Shown here: one piece after another, positions 8,566 to 17,233 of the stretch
How the letters are laid out: each line of letters opens with the position of its first letter
Position numbering within the stretch: the stretch's first letter is position 1
Assembly (NCBI GenBank): GCA_011959925.1
Contig: BLMD01000239.1
Span: 1-64,000, forward strand
Reading direction: 5' to 3'
DNA length: 64,000 nucleotides
Source of the DNA: Lachnospiraceae bacterium
GTDB taxonomy: Bacteria > Bacillota > Clostridia > Lachnospirales > Lachnospiraceae
Translations under genes and position numbers: made by a program
The notes under the pieces: model-generated
The model's database searches: none
Told to the model about the DNA's origin: nothing
The model's input: only the letters and a program-made list of their open reading frames with translations

Positions 8566-10752
8566 ATGAGTATTATTTTTACAGAACAAGACAAAATTTT
8601 TACGTTGCACACAAAAGATGCAACCTATCAGATGAAGGTAGATGCATACGGATTTTTACTGCATTTGTATTACGGAAGAAAAACAGAGGGGAATATGGAT
8701 TATCTGCTGCAGTTTGCGGATCGTGGATTTTCCGGAAACCCGTTTGACGTCGGAAATGACCGTACGTATTCGATGGACGTCCTTCCCCAGGAATTGCCGT
8801 GTCAGGGGACGGGAGACTACAGAAGCCCGGCGGTCGTGATTAAAAATGCAGACGGTTCCTACGGATGTGATTTTCGTTATCGGGACCACCGCATTTTAAA
8901 AGGAAAATATGAATTACCGCATCTTCCGGCGGTGTATGCCGGCAATGAGGAGGCCGACACACTGGAAATCGATTTGGAAGATCCGGTTACCAATATGAGG
9001 ATTACGCTGCTTTACGGCGTGCTTTCCGATTTGAATATCATTACACGGAGCGCACGCATTGTAAACGGCGGTATGGAGAAAATTTATCTGAAAAAAGCGC
9101 AGGCGGCATGTTTGGATTTCGTGAGCGGAGCATACGATCTGATCTGTTTTTACGGCCGTCATGCGATGGAACGCAATGTCCAGAGACGCCCGGTGGCTCA
9201 TGGCGCACAGGTGATTGAAAGCCGCAGAGGAACGTCGAGCCATCAGTATAACCCGATGATGATCCTGACGGAGCGGGAAGCAACGGAGGATACGGGAAGC
9301 TGCTATGCCATGTCGTTTGTATACAGCGGAAGCTTTAAAGGCGAAGTGGAGAAAGATCAGTATAATCAGACCCGTATGCAGCTTGGGCTTTCCGACGAGC
9401 TGTTTTCCTATCCGCTGGAAGCGGGGGAGACGTTTTTTGTTCCGGAAGTTGTCTTAAGTTACAGCAAAGAAGGGATCGGTAAGCTCTCGCAGAATCTGCA
9501 CGCCTGCTTCCGGAAACATCTTTGCCGGGGCAGGTTTCAAACGGGATCACGTCCGATTCTTTTAAACAGCTGGGAAGCGTCGTATTTTCATTTTAACGGT
9601 GAAACGATTTACCAGCTTGCAGCGGATGCTGCCGAGCTTGGCATCGATATGCTTGTGCTGGATGACGGCTGGTTTGGCAAGCGGGACGACGATAACAGCG
9701 GACTGGGCGACTGGTATGTAAATGAGGAGAAACTCGGAGAACCGCTCGGTTCTCTAATTGAAAAAATTAATCGGCTTGGTTTAAAATTCGGTATCTGGAT
9801 TGAACCGGAATCGGTAAACGAAGACAGCAATCTGTTTCGGGAACATCCGGACTGGGCGCTTGCCATACCGGGACGCGGTCCCGTACGGGCGAGAAACCAG
9901 CTTGTACTTGATTTTTCCAGAAAAGAAGTCGTAGATTACGTTTTTACGAAATTGTGCCAGGTGTTAGACCAGGGCAATATCGAATATATAAAATTTGACA
10001 TGAACCGCAGCTTATCCGATTGTTTTTCTCAGGGAACGAAAGATCAGGGAAGAGTATATTATGACTATGTGCTGGGACTTTATGATTTCCTGGAACGCTT
10101 GGTACAGCGGTATCCAAACGTTCTCTTAGAGGGATGCAGCGGCGGCGGCGGCAGGTTTGATGCGGGAATGCTCTATTATTCTCCGCAGATTTGGTGCAGC
10201 GATAATACGGATGCCCTGGACCGGGTAAAGATTCAATATGGAACTTCTTTCGGATATCCGGTCTCTTCTGTCGGGTCTCACGTATCTGCCGTGCCCAATC
10301 ACCAGACGGGACGAATTACCCCCTTTCATACCCGCGGCGTGATTGCGATGGCAGGGACGTTTGGCTATGAGCTGGATCCCAAACAGCTTTCCGAAGAAGA
10401 AAAACAGGAACTTAAGGAGCAGATGAGAACGTATCGGCGGTATGAAAATTTGATTCAGAACGGACTATACTACCGCTTAAGCGATCCGTCCGTACAGGAG
10501 ATCGGCGCATGGGCGTTTGTTTCGGAAGATCAAAAAGAGGCGCTTGCGAATGCGGTCGTGCTGCATGTGCACGGGAATATGACCGTCAATTACGTCAGAT
10601 TGAAAGGGCTTGCAGCGGGATGCATGTACAAAGAGGAGTCGAGCGGAAACGTATATGCGTCGGACGCCCTGATGGAAGTCGGACTTCCGCTTCCTTCTAA
10701 GATGGGAGATTATCAGGCGTATCAGATGTATTTCAAAAAAGTAGAAGAGTAA
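8566..10752 (+). CDS. Alpha-galactosidase, GH36
   Basis: 728 residues, normal for clostridial GH36 enzymes, and no signal peptide, so cytoplasmic. An N-terminal beta-sandwich (about 1-310) precedes a TIM barrel with LNSWEASYF, LDDGWFGKR and WIEPE. The nucleophile is Asp478 in YIKFDMNRS and the acid/base is Asp546 in CSDNTDALD; the GCSGGGGRFD loop lies between them. It hydrolyses terminal alpha-1,6-galactose from melibiose, raffinose and stachyose imported by the adjacent transporter. GGAGG precedes the ATG. A strong terminator follows, so this is the last gene of the operon. Confidence 0.96.
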   Translation: MSIIFTEQDKIFTLHTKDATYQMKVDAYGFLLHLYYGRKTEGNMDYLLQFADRGFSGNPFDVGNDRTYSMDVLPQELPCQGTGDYRSPAVVIKNADGSYGCDFRYRDHRILKGKYELPHLPAVYAGNEEADTLEIDLEDPVTNMRITLLYGVLSDLNIITRSARIVNGGMEKIYLKKAQAACLDFVSGAYDLICFYGRHAMERNVQRRPVAHGAQVIESRRGTSSHQYNPMMILTEREATEDTGSCYAMSFVYSGSFKGEVEKDQYNQTRMQLGLSDELFSYPLEAGETFFVPEVVLSYSKEGIGKLSQNLHACFRKHLCRGRFQTGSRPILLNSWEASYFHFNGETIYQLAADAAELGIDMLVLDDGWFGKRDDDNSGLGDWYVNEEKLGEPLGSLIEKINRLGLKFGIWIEPESVNEDSNLFREHPDWALAIPGRGPVRARNQLVLDFSRKEVVDYVFTKLCQVLDQGNIEYIKFDMNRSLSDCFSQGTKDQGRVYYDYVLGLYDFLERLVQRYPNVLLEGCSGGGGRFDAGMLYYSPQIWCSDNTDALDRVKIQYGTSFGYPVSSVGSHVSAVPNHQTGRITPFHTRGVIAMAGTFGYELDPKQLSEEEKQELKEQMRTYRRYENLIQNGLYYRLSDPSVQEIGAWAFVSEDQKEALANAVVLHVHGNMTVNYVRLKGLAAGCMYKEESSGNVYASDALMEVGLPLPSKMGDYQAYQMYFKKVEE

Positions 10753-10755
10753 GAG

Positions 10756-10790
10756 AAAAGAAGCCGTAGCATTGCAGCGGCTTCTTTTTT
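10756..10790 (+). terminator. Rho-independent terminator of the alpha-galactoside operon
   Basis: AGAAGCCG (10759-10766) pairs with CGGCTTCT (10778-10785), followed by a run of T residues to 10790. Confidence 0.85.
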
Positions 10791-10864
10791 AGTGTGGAAG
10801 GACTCTCGGCTGCTGCCGCGTCGGTTTTATTTTAAAACACTGGAATCTGCAGCAGCGGCAGCGC

Positions 10865-10892
10865 TTGTAAAAGTTTATGATTCTGGTATGAT
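10865..10892 (+). promoter_or_regulatory. Probable promoter of the MmcQ-alkyltransferase gene
   Basis: TTGTAA (10865-10870), a 16-base spacer, then TATGAT (10887-10892) with an upstream TGG, 48 bases before the start codon. Visual match only. Confidence 0.45.
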
Positions 10893-10940
10893 AAAAAAGA
10901 GATACGAATATGAAACGATGAGAAAAGAGGGAGAACCGCA

Positions 10941-11561
10941 TTGAAGACAAGAGAAGAAGCGATTGCGTACGGATTGTCATTTCCGGGCGCTTACCAGGAA
11001 GCTCCGTTTCACGATGATAACTGGCAGCTTGTCCGGGTACAGGGGAGCAAAAAAGCGTTTTTGTGGACATATGAGAGAAACGGATGTATTAATTTAAATG
11101 TAAAAGTAGACGCCGAGTGGAGAGATTTTTGGCGGAATGCCTATGATTCGGTGATTCCGGGATGGCATCAGAATAAAGACCACTGGAATACGATTATTTT
11201 GGACGGTACGGTTCCGGACCATGAAATTAAGCGGATGATTGCGGAAAGCTATGACCTTGTGACTGCCAGCCCGTCAAAACGGATTTATGAGGCGGTTCAG
11301 AAAATCCCAAGGGGAAAAGTGGCAACCTACGGTCAGATTGCAGAGCTTGCCGGAGATAAAAAAATGGCGAGGGCGGTCGGTAATGCACTGCATAAAAATC
11401 CGGATCCCGACGGGATCCCCTGTTACCGGGTAGTAAATGCAAAAGGAGAACTGTCGGGAGAATTTGCATTCGGCGGAGCAGGGGCACAGGCGAAATTGCT
11501 GAAGGCAGACGGGATAGAGGTAAAAGACGGCAGGGTGGATCTAAAGAAGTATGGGATGTAA
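10941..11561 (+). CDS. MmcQ/YjbR-like domain fused to an alkyltransferase (MGMT-like) domain
   Basis: 206 residues from a TTG start with an AGGGAG site. Residues 1-110 are an MmcQ/YjbR fold (FPGAYQEAPFHDDNWQLVR, then the LNVKVD and PGWHQNKDHWNT segments). Residues 113-206 are the DNA-binding and methyl-accepting domain of O6-alkylguanine transferases, with IPRGKVATYGQIA and the RAVGNALHKNP arginine-finger helix. The usual PCHR site reads PCYR: Cys161 is kept but the next residue is Tyr162. The glutamate of the LLxxEG end is Asp190. Suicidal DNA repair is plausible because the cysteine remains; altered chemistry is possible. Flanked by its own promoter and an unrelated downstream gene. Confidence 0.85.
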   Translation: MKTREEAIAYGLSFPGAYQEAPFHDDNWQLVRVQGSKKAFLWTYERNGCINLNVKVDAEWRDFWRNAYDSVIPGWHQNKDHWNTIILDGTVPDHEIKRMIAESYDLVTASPSKRIYEAVQKIPRGKVATYGQIAELAGDKKMARAVGNALHKNPDPDGIPCYRVVNAKGELSGEFAFGGAGAQAKLLKADGIEVKDGRVDLKKYGM

Positions 11562-11753
11562 GAGTAATTGTCCTGCGGGCAGAACCGTTTTGTCGGCAGC
11601 GCAGCCGGGGACCTGCCGGGATAAGTTTTCTATGCGTCTGTTTGTAGCAGAAAAGAAGCGGTTTGTAGCATTTTGCTGTTGTGATCCGGGATACATGACG
11701 AAATATCTCTTAGAATGAAATGAGTCGTTCGATTCAAAAACGGAGGGATTTTT

Positions 11754-12620
11754 ATGAGTATTATGGGAGCAGTCAGCGCAGCTTATTTATCGAACATGTA
11801 CGGAGCTTCGGCAGCCGGCAAAACGAAAAAAGAGGAAACATCCGGCGGCCAGGAGAAAGTAGAGCCGGGCACAACCGGTGAATTTGTGAAAAAGTACAGA
11901 GAAAAGGCAAAGAGCCCGGTGGAAGAATATAAAACGAAACATCCCGAAGACGCTGCCCATGTAGAAAAACAGGTGAAAGCCGGAGAGGCCATCCGGCGCA
12001 AAAACGGCGTGCAGGACGTATCTACGGAAGATATGACGATGGAGGAATATAAGCGGTATTTTTATGCGCTTTTGGATACGATTCCGTGCGACCCCAGCAG
12101 AGTCAATGATCAGACGATGATTTCCATAACCGATGCGGGCTGGGAACAGATGAAACAGGACCCGGATTACGAAGCCTGGATTCTTGGGTATTTTGTAGAA
12201 GACCGGTCGGTGAGAAATCCGTTTTACGGATGGGGAGGAAACACCGGCATGTTCATCACGGAACATTTTGGGGCGTCGATTGAAGAGCATCATGGAGAGG
12301 GATTTACCAAGACGGACACTAAGAAAACAAAAAAGGATGACGAAGAGTCCTGGTGGAGTATGCGGCATAAGCGGATGAAAAAATACCTCAAAGAGCAGGC
12401 GGTTTTGGCTCAGAAAAGAGAACAGAGCAGGGAAAAAGCCGCACAGCAGGAGTATATCAGGCAGCAATACGAAAGCAGCGTGCGCCTGCATAGTTTTCTG
12501 ACAGAAGGCGTGCGGGGCGAACAGTCTTTGCTGCCGGATACAGAATCTGCAAAGCCTTCCGTTCCGCTGCTGTATGACGGAATGATGGATTTGTTTTCTA
12601 CGATCCGGTCCAAAGGATAA
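11754..12620 (+). CDS. Uncharacterised protein, conserved-looking WGG-containing domain
   Basis: 288 residues, no signal peptide or membrane segment, no function recognised. N-terminal 80 residues are low-complexity and charged (KTKKEETSGGQEK, VKKYREKAKSP). A probable folded domain at about 95-190 includes MTMEEYKRYFYALLDTIPCDPSR, SITDAGWEQMKQDPDYEAWILGYF and NPFYGWGG, then HFGASIEEHHGE. A charged helical segment (RMKKYLKEQAVLAQKREQSR) follows. The layout recalls a group of unnamed Lachnospiraceae proteins I have seen in genome lists; that is memory, not a search result. ATG 11754 has a CGGAGGG site. It stands alone, with a strong terminator behind it. Confidence 0.8.
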   Translation: MSIMGAVSAAYLSNMYGASAAGKTKKEETSGGQEKVEPGTTGEFVKKYREKAKSPVEEYKTKHPEDAAHVEKQVKAGEAIRRKNGVQDVSTEDMTMEEYKRYFYALLDTIPCDPSRVNDQTMISITDAGWEQMKQDPDYEAWILGYFVEDRSVRNPFYGWGGNTGMFITEHFGASIEEHHGEGFTKTDTKKTKKDDEESWWSMRHKRMKKYLKEQAVLAQKREQSREKAAQQEYIRQQYESSVRLHSFLTEGVRGEQSLLPDTESAKPSVPLLYDGMMDLFSTIRSKG

Positions 12621-12640
12621 CATAACACGAATGACGATAG

Positions 12641-12671
12641 AACCGCCGGCTGCCTCCGGCGGTTTTCTTTG
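12641..12671 (+). terminator. Rho-independent terminator
   Basis: AACCGCCGG (12641-12649) pairs perfectly with CCGGCGGTT (12656-12664), with a 6-base loop and a TTTTCTTT tail. Confidence 0.88.
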
Positions 12672-12750
12672 TGCAGAAAATTTTAATCCGGTTACTTTTT
12701 ATGGAATATCTGGCAGCAGGATAATTTCAAATGGATGAGAACGCACCCAC

Positions 12751-12780
12751 TTGTGCTTGCAGGGCAACATCGGTTATAAT
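12751..12780 (+). promoter_or_regulatory. Probable sigma-A promoter of the ParB-like/BMP gene
   Basis: TTGTGC (12751-12756), 18-base spacer, TATAAT (12775-12780), 52 bases upstream of the start codon. Confidence 0.5.
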
Positions 12781-12831
12781 AAATGCAGCCATTTTCACAT
12801 ACGTTAAAAAGTACAAAGAATGGAGGAGATT

Positions 12832-14754
12832 ATGGGAAAAGAGGATTATGCAAAAGCGTTTAAACTTGGAAAAAAAGATTACCAGACGCGGATGTTAAGA
12901 GGTGAGAAGCCGACGCTGATGGTGTTAGACGATATTATGCCGGAGAAAGGTTCCTATTCGGAAGAGTCGATCGGCCTCGTTCAGATTCCGATTGAACAAA
13001 TTGCAGGAACAAAAACCGTTGGAAGGAGCAGTTCTTTTTCCGGAAATTTTATGCCGATTCTGCGGGAGACAACAGAATTTGCCGTTAAATGGGCGGAGCT
13101 TAGCACAAGCCATGTGGAGGAAGGCATCCGCGATCCGATCAAGGCTTATGAATATATGAATAAATTTTATGTGGAAGAGGGAAACAAACGGGTCAGCGTG
13201 ATGAAGTATTTTGGGGCGGTTTCCATTCCGGGCAACGTGATCCGTATTATACCAAAGCGCACGGAAGAAAAAGAAAATAAGATCTATTATGAATTTCTGG
13301 ATTTTTATCAGGCTGCGCCGATCAATTATATCTGGTTTTCTCAAACCGGCAGTTTTGAGAAACTGCAGGAGGCGGTCGGAAAAGAACCGAAAGAAGCGTG
13401 GGAAAAAGAAGATCTGTTAAAATTCAGTTCCGTTTACACGAGGTTTTGCGCGGAATATCAGGCAAACGGGGGAAAGAAGTTAAAGATTACGCCGGGGGAT
13501 GCGTTTCTTTCGTTTATTTCTTTGTATGGATATGAGGAAGCAGGCGAAAAAACGACAAATGAACTCAAGGAATTAATCGCAAAAAGCTGGGAAGAATTTA
13601 AGCTGCTGGAGCAGGAGCAGGAGATTGATCTGAAGATGAAGCCGAATCAGAAGAAGAAACCTCTGTTGAATTTACTGCACCTGGGAACCAGAAAATTAAA
13701 AATTGCATTTATCTATGAGAAAACGCCGGGCACTTCTGCCTGGACATATGCGCATGAGCTGGGAAGGCTGCATCTGGATCAAAGACTGCCGGAAGAAGTG
13801 CATACGGTCTGTTATGAAAACGGTACGCAGGAGAATATTGATTCGTTGCTGAAAGATGCGATCGATGAGGGTTGCAGCTTGATTTTTACAACGACGCCTC
13901 CGTTTGTTCAGGCAAGCGTAAAAGCGGCAATTGCCAACCCGAAGGTCCAGATTGTAAATTGTTCTTTAAATACATCGCATCGTTATATCCGGACGTATTA
14001 CTCCAGAATGCATGAGGTAAAGTTTTTGATGGGAGCGATTGCCGGCGCAATGGCGGAAAACAACCGTCTGACGTATATTGCCGACTATCCGATTTACGGT
14101 TCGATCGCCAATATCAATGCATTTGCATTGGGGGCAAAAATGATCAATCCCCGTGCCAAAGTCTATTTGGAATGGTCGACCAAAAAAGAAGCCGATATTG
14201 CAGAAAAGATCAAAGAAAACGGATCTGCCTGCGTATCCGGCAGGGATATGGTGATTCCGGAGGAAGCGTCACGGTTTTTCGGCATCTACCATATGGAAGA
14301 AGGGCGTCCGAGGAATCTTGCGATGCCGTTGTGGCACTGGGGAAAATTCTATGAAGAGATGATATGGGCAATTCTTGAGGGAACGTGGAAATACGATGAT
14401 AATCCTTCCGCTACCAAAGCGATCAACTATTGGTGGGGGATGTCGGAAGGCGTCGTTGATGTGATCTGTTCCAAATATCTGCCCATCGGAACGAAACGCA
14501 TGGTCGATCTGTTAAAGGGCACGATCAGTTCAGAGTTGTTTAATCCGTTTTCCGGTATCTTATATTCTCAGACGGGAGTTGTAGTAAGCGATCCGGAGGG
14601 CAGCCTTTCACCGGAAGAAATTATGACAATGGACTGGCTGGCGGAAAACGTAATCGGCACGATTCCTGCGAAGGAAGAGTTAAAGGAACAGGCGACGCCG
14701 GTAATCAAGCAGCAGGGAGTGAAGAAAAAGGAAAGCGGGAGTGCAGCGTACTGA
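12832..14754 (+). CDS. Cytoplasmic ParB-like/BMP-domain fusion protein
   Basis: 640 residues. The C-terminal part (about 289-600) is a BMP/PnrA-like periplasmic-binding fold: KIAFIYEKTPGTSAWTY, the LIFTTTPP strand, NCSLNTSHRYIRTYYSRMHE, FLMGAIAGAMAENN and a late GTWKYDDNPS. PnrA-type relatives bind purine nucleosides outside the membrane, but this protein has no signal peptide or lipobox, so it should be cytoplasmic. The N-terminal part has IPIEQI, then DPIKAYEYMNKFYVEEGNKRVSVMK at 102-124, which resembles the ParB/sulfiredoxin core (inference). ATG 12832 follows GGAGGA; the ATG at 12820 lies upstream of that site. It overlaps the next gene by one base. Confidence 0.75.
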   Translation: MGKEDYAKAFKLGKKDYQTRMLRGEKPTLMVLDDIMPEKGSYSEESIGLVQIPIEQIAGTKTVGRSSSFSGNFMPILRETTEFAVKWAELSTSHVEEGIRDPIKAYEYMNKFYVEEGNKRVSVMKYFGAVSIPGNVIRIIPKRTEEKENKIYYEFLDFYQAAPINYIWFSQTGSFEKLQEAVGKEPKEAWEKEDLLKFSSVYTRFCAEYQANGGKKLKITPGDAFLSFISLYGYEEAGEKTTNELKELIAKSWEEFKLLEQEQEIDLKMKPNQKKKPLLNLLHLGTRKLKIAFIYEKTPGTSAWTYAHELGRLHLDQRLPEEVHTVCYENGTQENIDSLLKDAIDEGCSLIFTTTPPFVQASVKAAIANPKVQIVNCSLNTSHRYIRTYYSRMHEVKFLMGAIAGAMAENNRLTYIADYPIYGSIANINAFALGAKMINPRAKVYLEWSTKKEADIAEKIKENGSACVSGRDMVIPEEASRFFGIYHMEEGRPRNLAMPLWHWGKFYEEMIWAILEGTWKYDDNPSATKAINYWWGMSEGVVDVICSKYLPIGTKRMVDLLKGTISSELFNPFSGILYSQTGVVVSDPEGSLSPEEIMTMDWLAENVIGTIPAKEELKEQATPVIKQQGVKKKESGSAAY

Positions 14755-15374
14755 TGAGGATACTGGCAATCGGAGATGAGGAATCCAAATATCTTTGGGA
14801 ATATTTTGATAAGAGTAAACTGGAAGGCATTGACCTGATTATTTCGTGCGGGGATCTTGACCCTTATTATCTTTCCTTTCTGGCGACATTTTCTTGTGTG
14901 CCGGTATTATATGTACATGGAAATCATGATAAGGTATATCAGAAGATTCCGCCGGACGGCTGTATTTGTATCGACGATAAGATTTATGTCCATAACGGCG
15001 TCCGGATTTTGGGGCTGGGCGGATCTATGCGTTATAATAAGGGACCGTACCAGTTTACGGAGTGGCAGATGAAACAGAGGGTGGCAAAGCTGCATCTGCG
15101 TTTGCTCCGCCACCGCGGGTTTGACATTTTGGTTACCCACGCGCCCGCGTTTCAGCTGAATGACGGAAGGGATCTTCCGCATCAGGGATTTTCGGTATTT
15201 TTGAAACTGATTCAGAAATACCGGCCGAAATTTTTCCTGCATGGGCATGTGCATCTGTCGTACGGAAGAAACCATAAACGGTACGATAAGTATCTGGATA
15301 CGCATGTGATCAATGCGTATGAACGGTTTGTCTTTGATTTTGAGGACGAGCATCCGGGAGACGGCTGCCGTTAG
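14754..15374 (+). CDS. Calcineurin-like metallophosphoesterase
   Basis: 206 residues. Metal-ligand motifs in order: GDEES near residue 7 (where most relatives have DxH), GDLDPYY near 33, GNHD near 57, THAP near 126, and GHVHLSYG near 160. It is therefore a two-metal phosphoesterase with an atypical first motif. The substrate is unknown; UDP-sugar hydrolases, cyclic-nucleotide phosphodiesterases and protein phosphatases share the fold. The start overlaps the stop of the ParB-like/BMP gene (TGATG), which implies coupled translation and joint function. It probably ends this two-gene unit; gatC begins 59 bases later with its own AGGAGG site. Confidence 0.88.
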   Translation: MRILAIGDEESKYLWEYFDKSKLEGIDLIISCGDLDPYYLSFLATFSCVPVLYVHGNHDKVYQKIPPDGCICIDDKIYVHNGVRILGLGGSMRYNKGPYQFTEWQMKQRVAKLHLRLLRHRGFDILVTHAPAFQLNDGRDLPHQGFSVFLKLIQKYRPKFFLHGHVHLSYGRNHKRYDKYLDTHVINAYERFVFDFEDEHPGDGCR

Positions 15375-15433
15375 GACGGCGGATACAGGGAAGCCCATAT
15401 TAACATTCGGAACGGACAGAGAGGAGGATACCT

Positions 15434-15727
15434 ATGGCAGAGCGGATTTCAGATGAAACAATGGAGTATGTGAGTATTTTGGCGAAGCTTGCATTGACAG
15501 AAGAAGAGCGTGAGAGCGCCAGAACAGACTTGTGCGAAATGCTGGATTATATCGATCAATTAAACGAGCTGGATACTTCCGACATACTGCCGATGTCTCA
15601 TGTTTTTGCAGTGAACAATGTCTTCCGGGAAGATGTGGTGACAAACGGGGACGGCAGTAAGGATGCGCTTTCGAATGCGCCTGAGAGAAATGAATCCGGG
15701 TTTATCGTTCCCAAAACGATCGGATAG
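15434..15727 (+). CDS. gatC: Asp-tRNA(Asn)/Glu-tRNA(Gln) amidotransferase subunit C
   Basis: 97 residues, the usual GatC length. It has ETMEYVSILAKLALTEEE at the N-terminus, the ILDYI-like MLDYIDQLNELDTSDI core, and the LPMSHVF and FREDVV segments typical of the family. GatC holds GatA and GatB together. AGGAGGATACCT precedes ATG 15434, and gatA follows after 12 bases. Together gatCAB make Gln-tRNA(Gln), and possibly Asn-tRNA(Asn), by transamidation. Confidence 0.95.
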   Translation: MAERISDETMEYVSILAKLALTEEERESARTDLCEMLDYIDQLNELDTSDILPMSHVFAVNNVFREDVVTNGDGSKDALSNAPERNESGFIVPKTIG

Positions 15728-15739
15728 AAGGGAGATGCG

Positions 15740-17233
15740 ATGAGTCTTACACGTTTCACTGCCGCAGCACTTGGCAGAAAAATAAAGGCGGGAGAAGTGT
15801 CGGTTAGAGAAGCCGTCACAGACGCGCTGTGCGCCATACGGGAAAAAGAGCCGCTGATCCACGGTTTTGTCACCGTGGAGGAAGCGCGTGCTTTCGCGCG
15901 CGCAGAAGAAGTACAGAAAGCCATTGCAGACGGCAGCTTACAGGGACCGCTTGCCGGAGTGCCGGTTGCAGTCAAAGACAATCTGTGTACGAAAGGCATA
16001 CGAACGACCTGCGGTTCCAAAATGCTGGAGCATTTCGTTCCGTCGTATACGGCAGAAGCCGTAAAAAATTTAGAGCGGGCGGGCGCCGTGGTATTGGGAA
16101 AAACGAATATGGACGAATTTGCTATGGGGAGCACGACGGAAACATCGTATTTTGGGGTTACCAGAAATCCCTGGGATTTAGGCTGCGTACCCGGCGGTTC
16201 TTCCGGCGGTTCCTGTGCGGTGGTAGCGGCGGAAGAATGCGCGTATGCGCTGGGATCCGATACCGGCGGATCGATCCGCCAGCCAAGCGCGTTCTGCGGC
16301 GTAACGGGAATCAAACCGACGTACGGAACCGTGTCGCGCTATGGGCTGATTGCATATGGATCTTCCCTGGACCAGATCGGACCGATTGCAAAAGACGTTA
16401 CGGACTGTGCGTTTGTTTTGGAAGCCATTACTTCTTACGATCCAAAAGACTCCACGTCTGTCAGACGAACAGAGACGGATTTTACGTCTGCCCTGACGGG
16501 GGATGTGCGGGGTATGAAGATCGGGATTCCGCGGGATTATATCGGAGACGGACTGGATGCCGAGGTAAAAGACGCCGTTTTGGCTGCGGCGAAGACATTG
16601 GAAGAACAGGGCGCCTGGGTGGAAGAATTTGACCTTGATCTGGTCAGGTACGCCATTCCTGCTTACTATGTGATTGCCTGCGCCGAGGCGAGTTCCAATC
16701 TTGCACGGTTTGACGGGGTTAAATACGGTTACCGTACCGAAACCTATGAAGGGCTTCATGAGATGTATAAAAAAAGCCGTTCCGAGGGATTCGGCACGGA
16801 AGTGAAGCGCCGGATTATGCTGGGATCGTTTGTCTTAAGCGCCGGATATTACGACGCGTATTATCTGAAAGCGCTGCGTACCAAGGCGCTGATCAAACAG
16901 GAGTTTGACAGGGCATTTTCTAGGTACGATGTAATTTTAGGACCTGCGGCGCCTGCGGCGGCGCCCGGATTGGGATGCAGTTTAAACGATCCGATGAAGA
17001 TGTATCTGGGTGATATTTATACGATTTCCGTCAATCTTGCCGGGCTTACCGCCATATCGCTTCCCTGCGGGATGACAAAAAACGGTCTTCCCATTGGGCT
17101 GCAGATGATCGGAAACTGTTTTCAGGAGAAAACGATCCTTCGCGCGGCATATGCGTTTGAGCAGACAAGGGAGTACCGGCGCAGCCCCGCAGCGTTGGGG
17201 GAGATCACTTTGGAAGAGGAGGCAAAACGATGA
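15740..17233 (+). CDS. gatA: Asp-tRNA(Asn)/Glu-tRNA(Gln) amidotransferase subunit A
   Basis: 497 residues, the amidase subunit that releases ammonia from glutamine. The amidase-signature catalytic triad is visible: Lys in VAVKDNLCTKG, the cis-serine in GGSSGGSCA, and the nucleophilic serine in GSDTGGSIRQPS. The family signature spans about residues 149-180. The start has a GAAGGGAG site 12 bases after gatC, and the TGA overlaps the ATG of gatB by four bases (ATGA). Confidence 0.97.
   Translation: MSLTRFTAAALGRKIKAGEVSVREAVTDALCAIREKEPLIHGFVTVEEARAFARAEEVQKAIADGSLQGPLAGVPVAVKDNLCTKGIRTTCGSKMLEHFVPSYTAEAVKNLERAGAVVLGKTNMDEFAMGSTTETSYFGVTRNPWDLGCVPGGSSGGSCAVVAAEECAYALGSDTGGSIRQPSAFCGVTGIKPTYGTVSRYGLIAYGSSLDQIGPIAKDVTDCAFVLEAITSYDPKDSTSVRRTETDFTSALTGDVRGMKIGIPRDYIGDGLDAEVKDAVLAAAKTLEEQGAWVEEFDLDLVRYAIPAYYVIACAEASSNLARFDGVKYGYRTETYEGLHEMYKKSRSEGFGTEVKRRIMLGSFVLSAGYYDAYYLKALRTKALIKQEFDRAFSRYDVILGPAAPAAAPGLGCSLNDPMKMYLGDIYTISVNLAGLTAISLPCGMTKNGLPIGLQMIGNCFQEKTILRAAYAFEQTREYRRSPAALGEITLEEEAKR

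Noticed and set aside
11787..12623. 278-codon open frame on the minus strand
   Set aside because: Antisense to the unknown protein at 11754; the translation is rich in Arg, His and Phe in the way shadow frames are, and the + gene has a ribosome site and terminator.
15598..16632. Long open frames in other frames over gatA (238 codons on minus, 267 on plus)
   Set aside because: Both overlap the conserved amidase domain of gatA and lack initiation signals.
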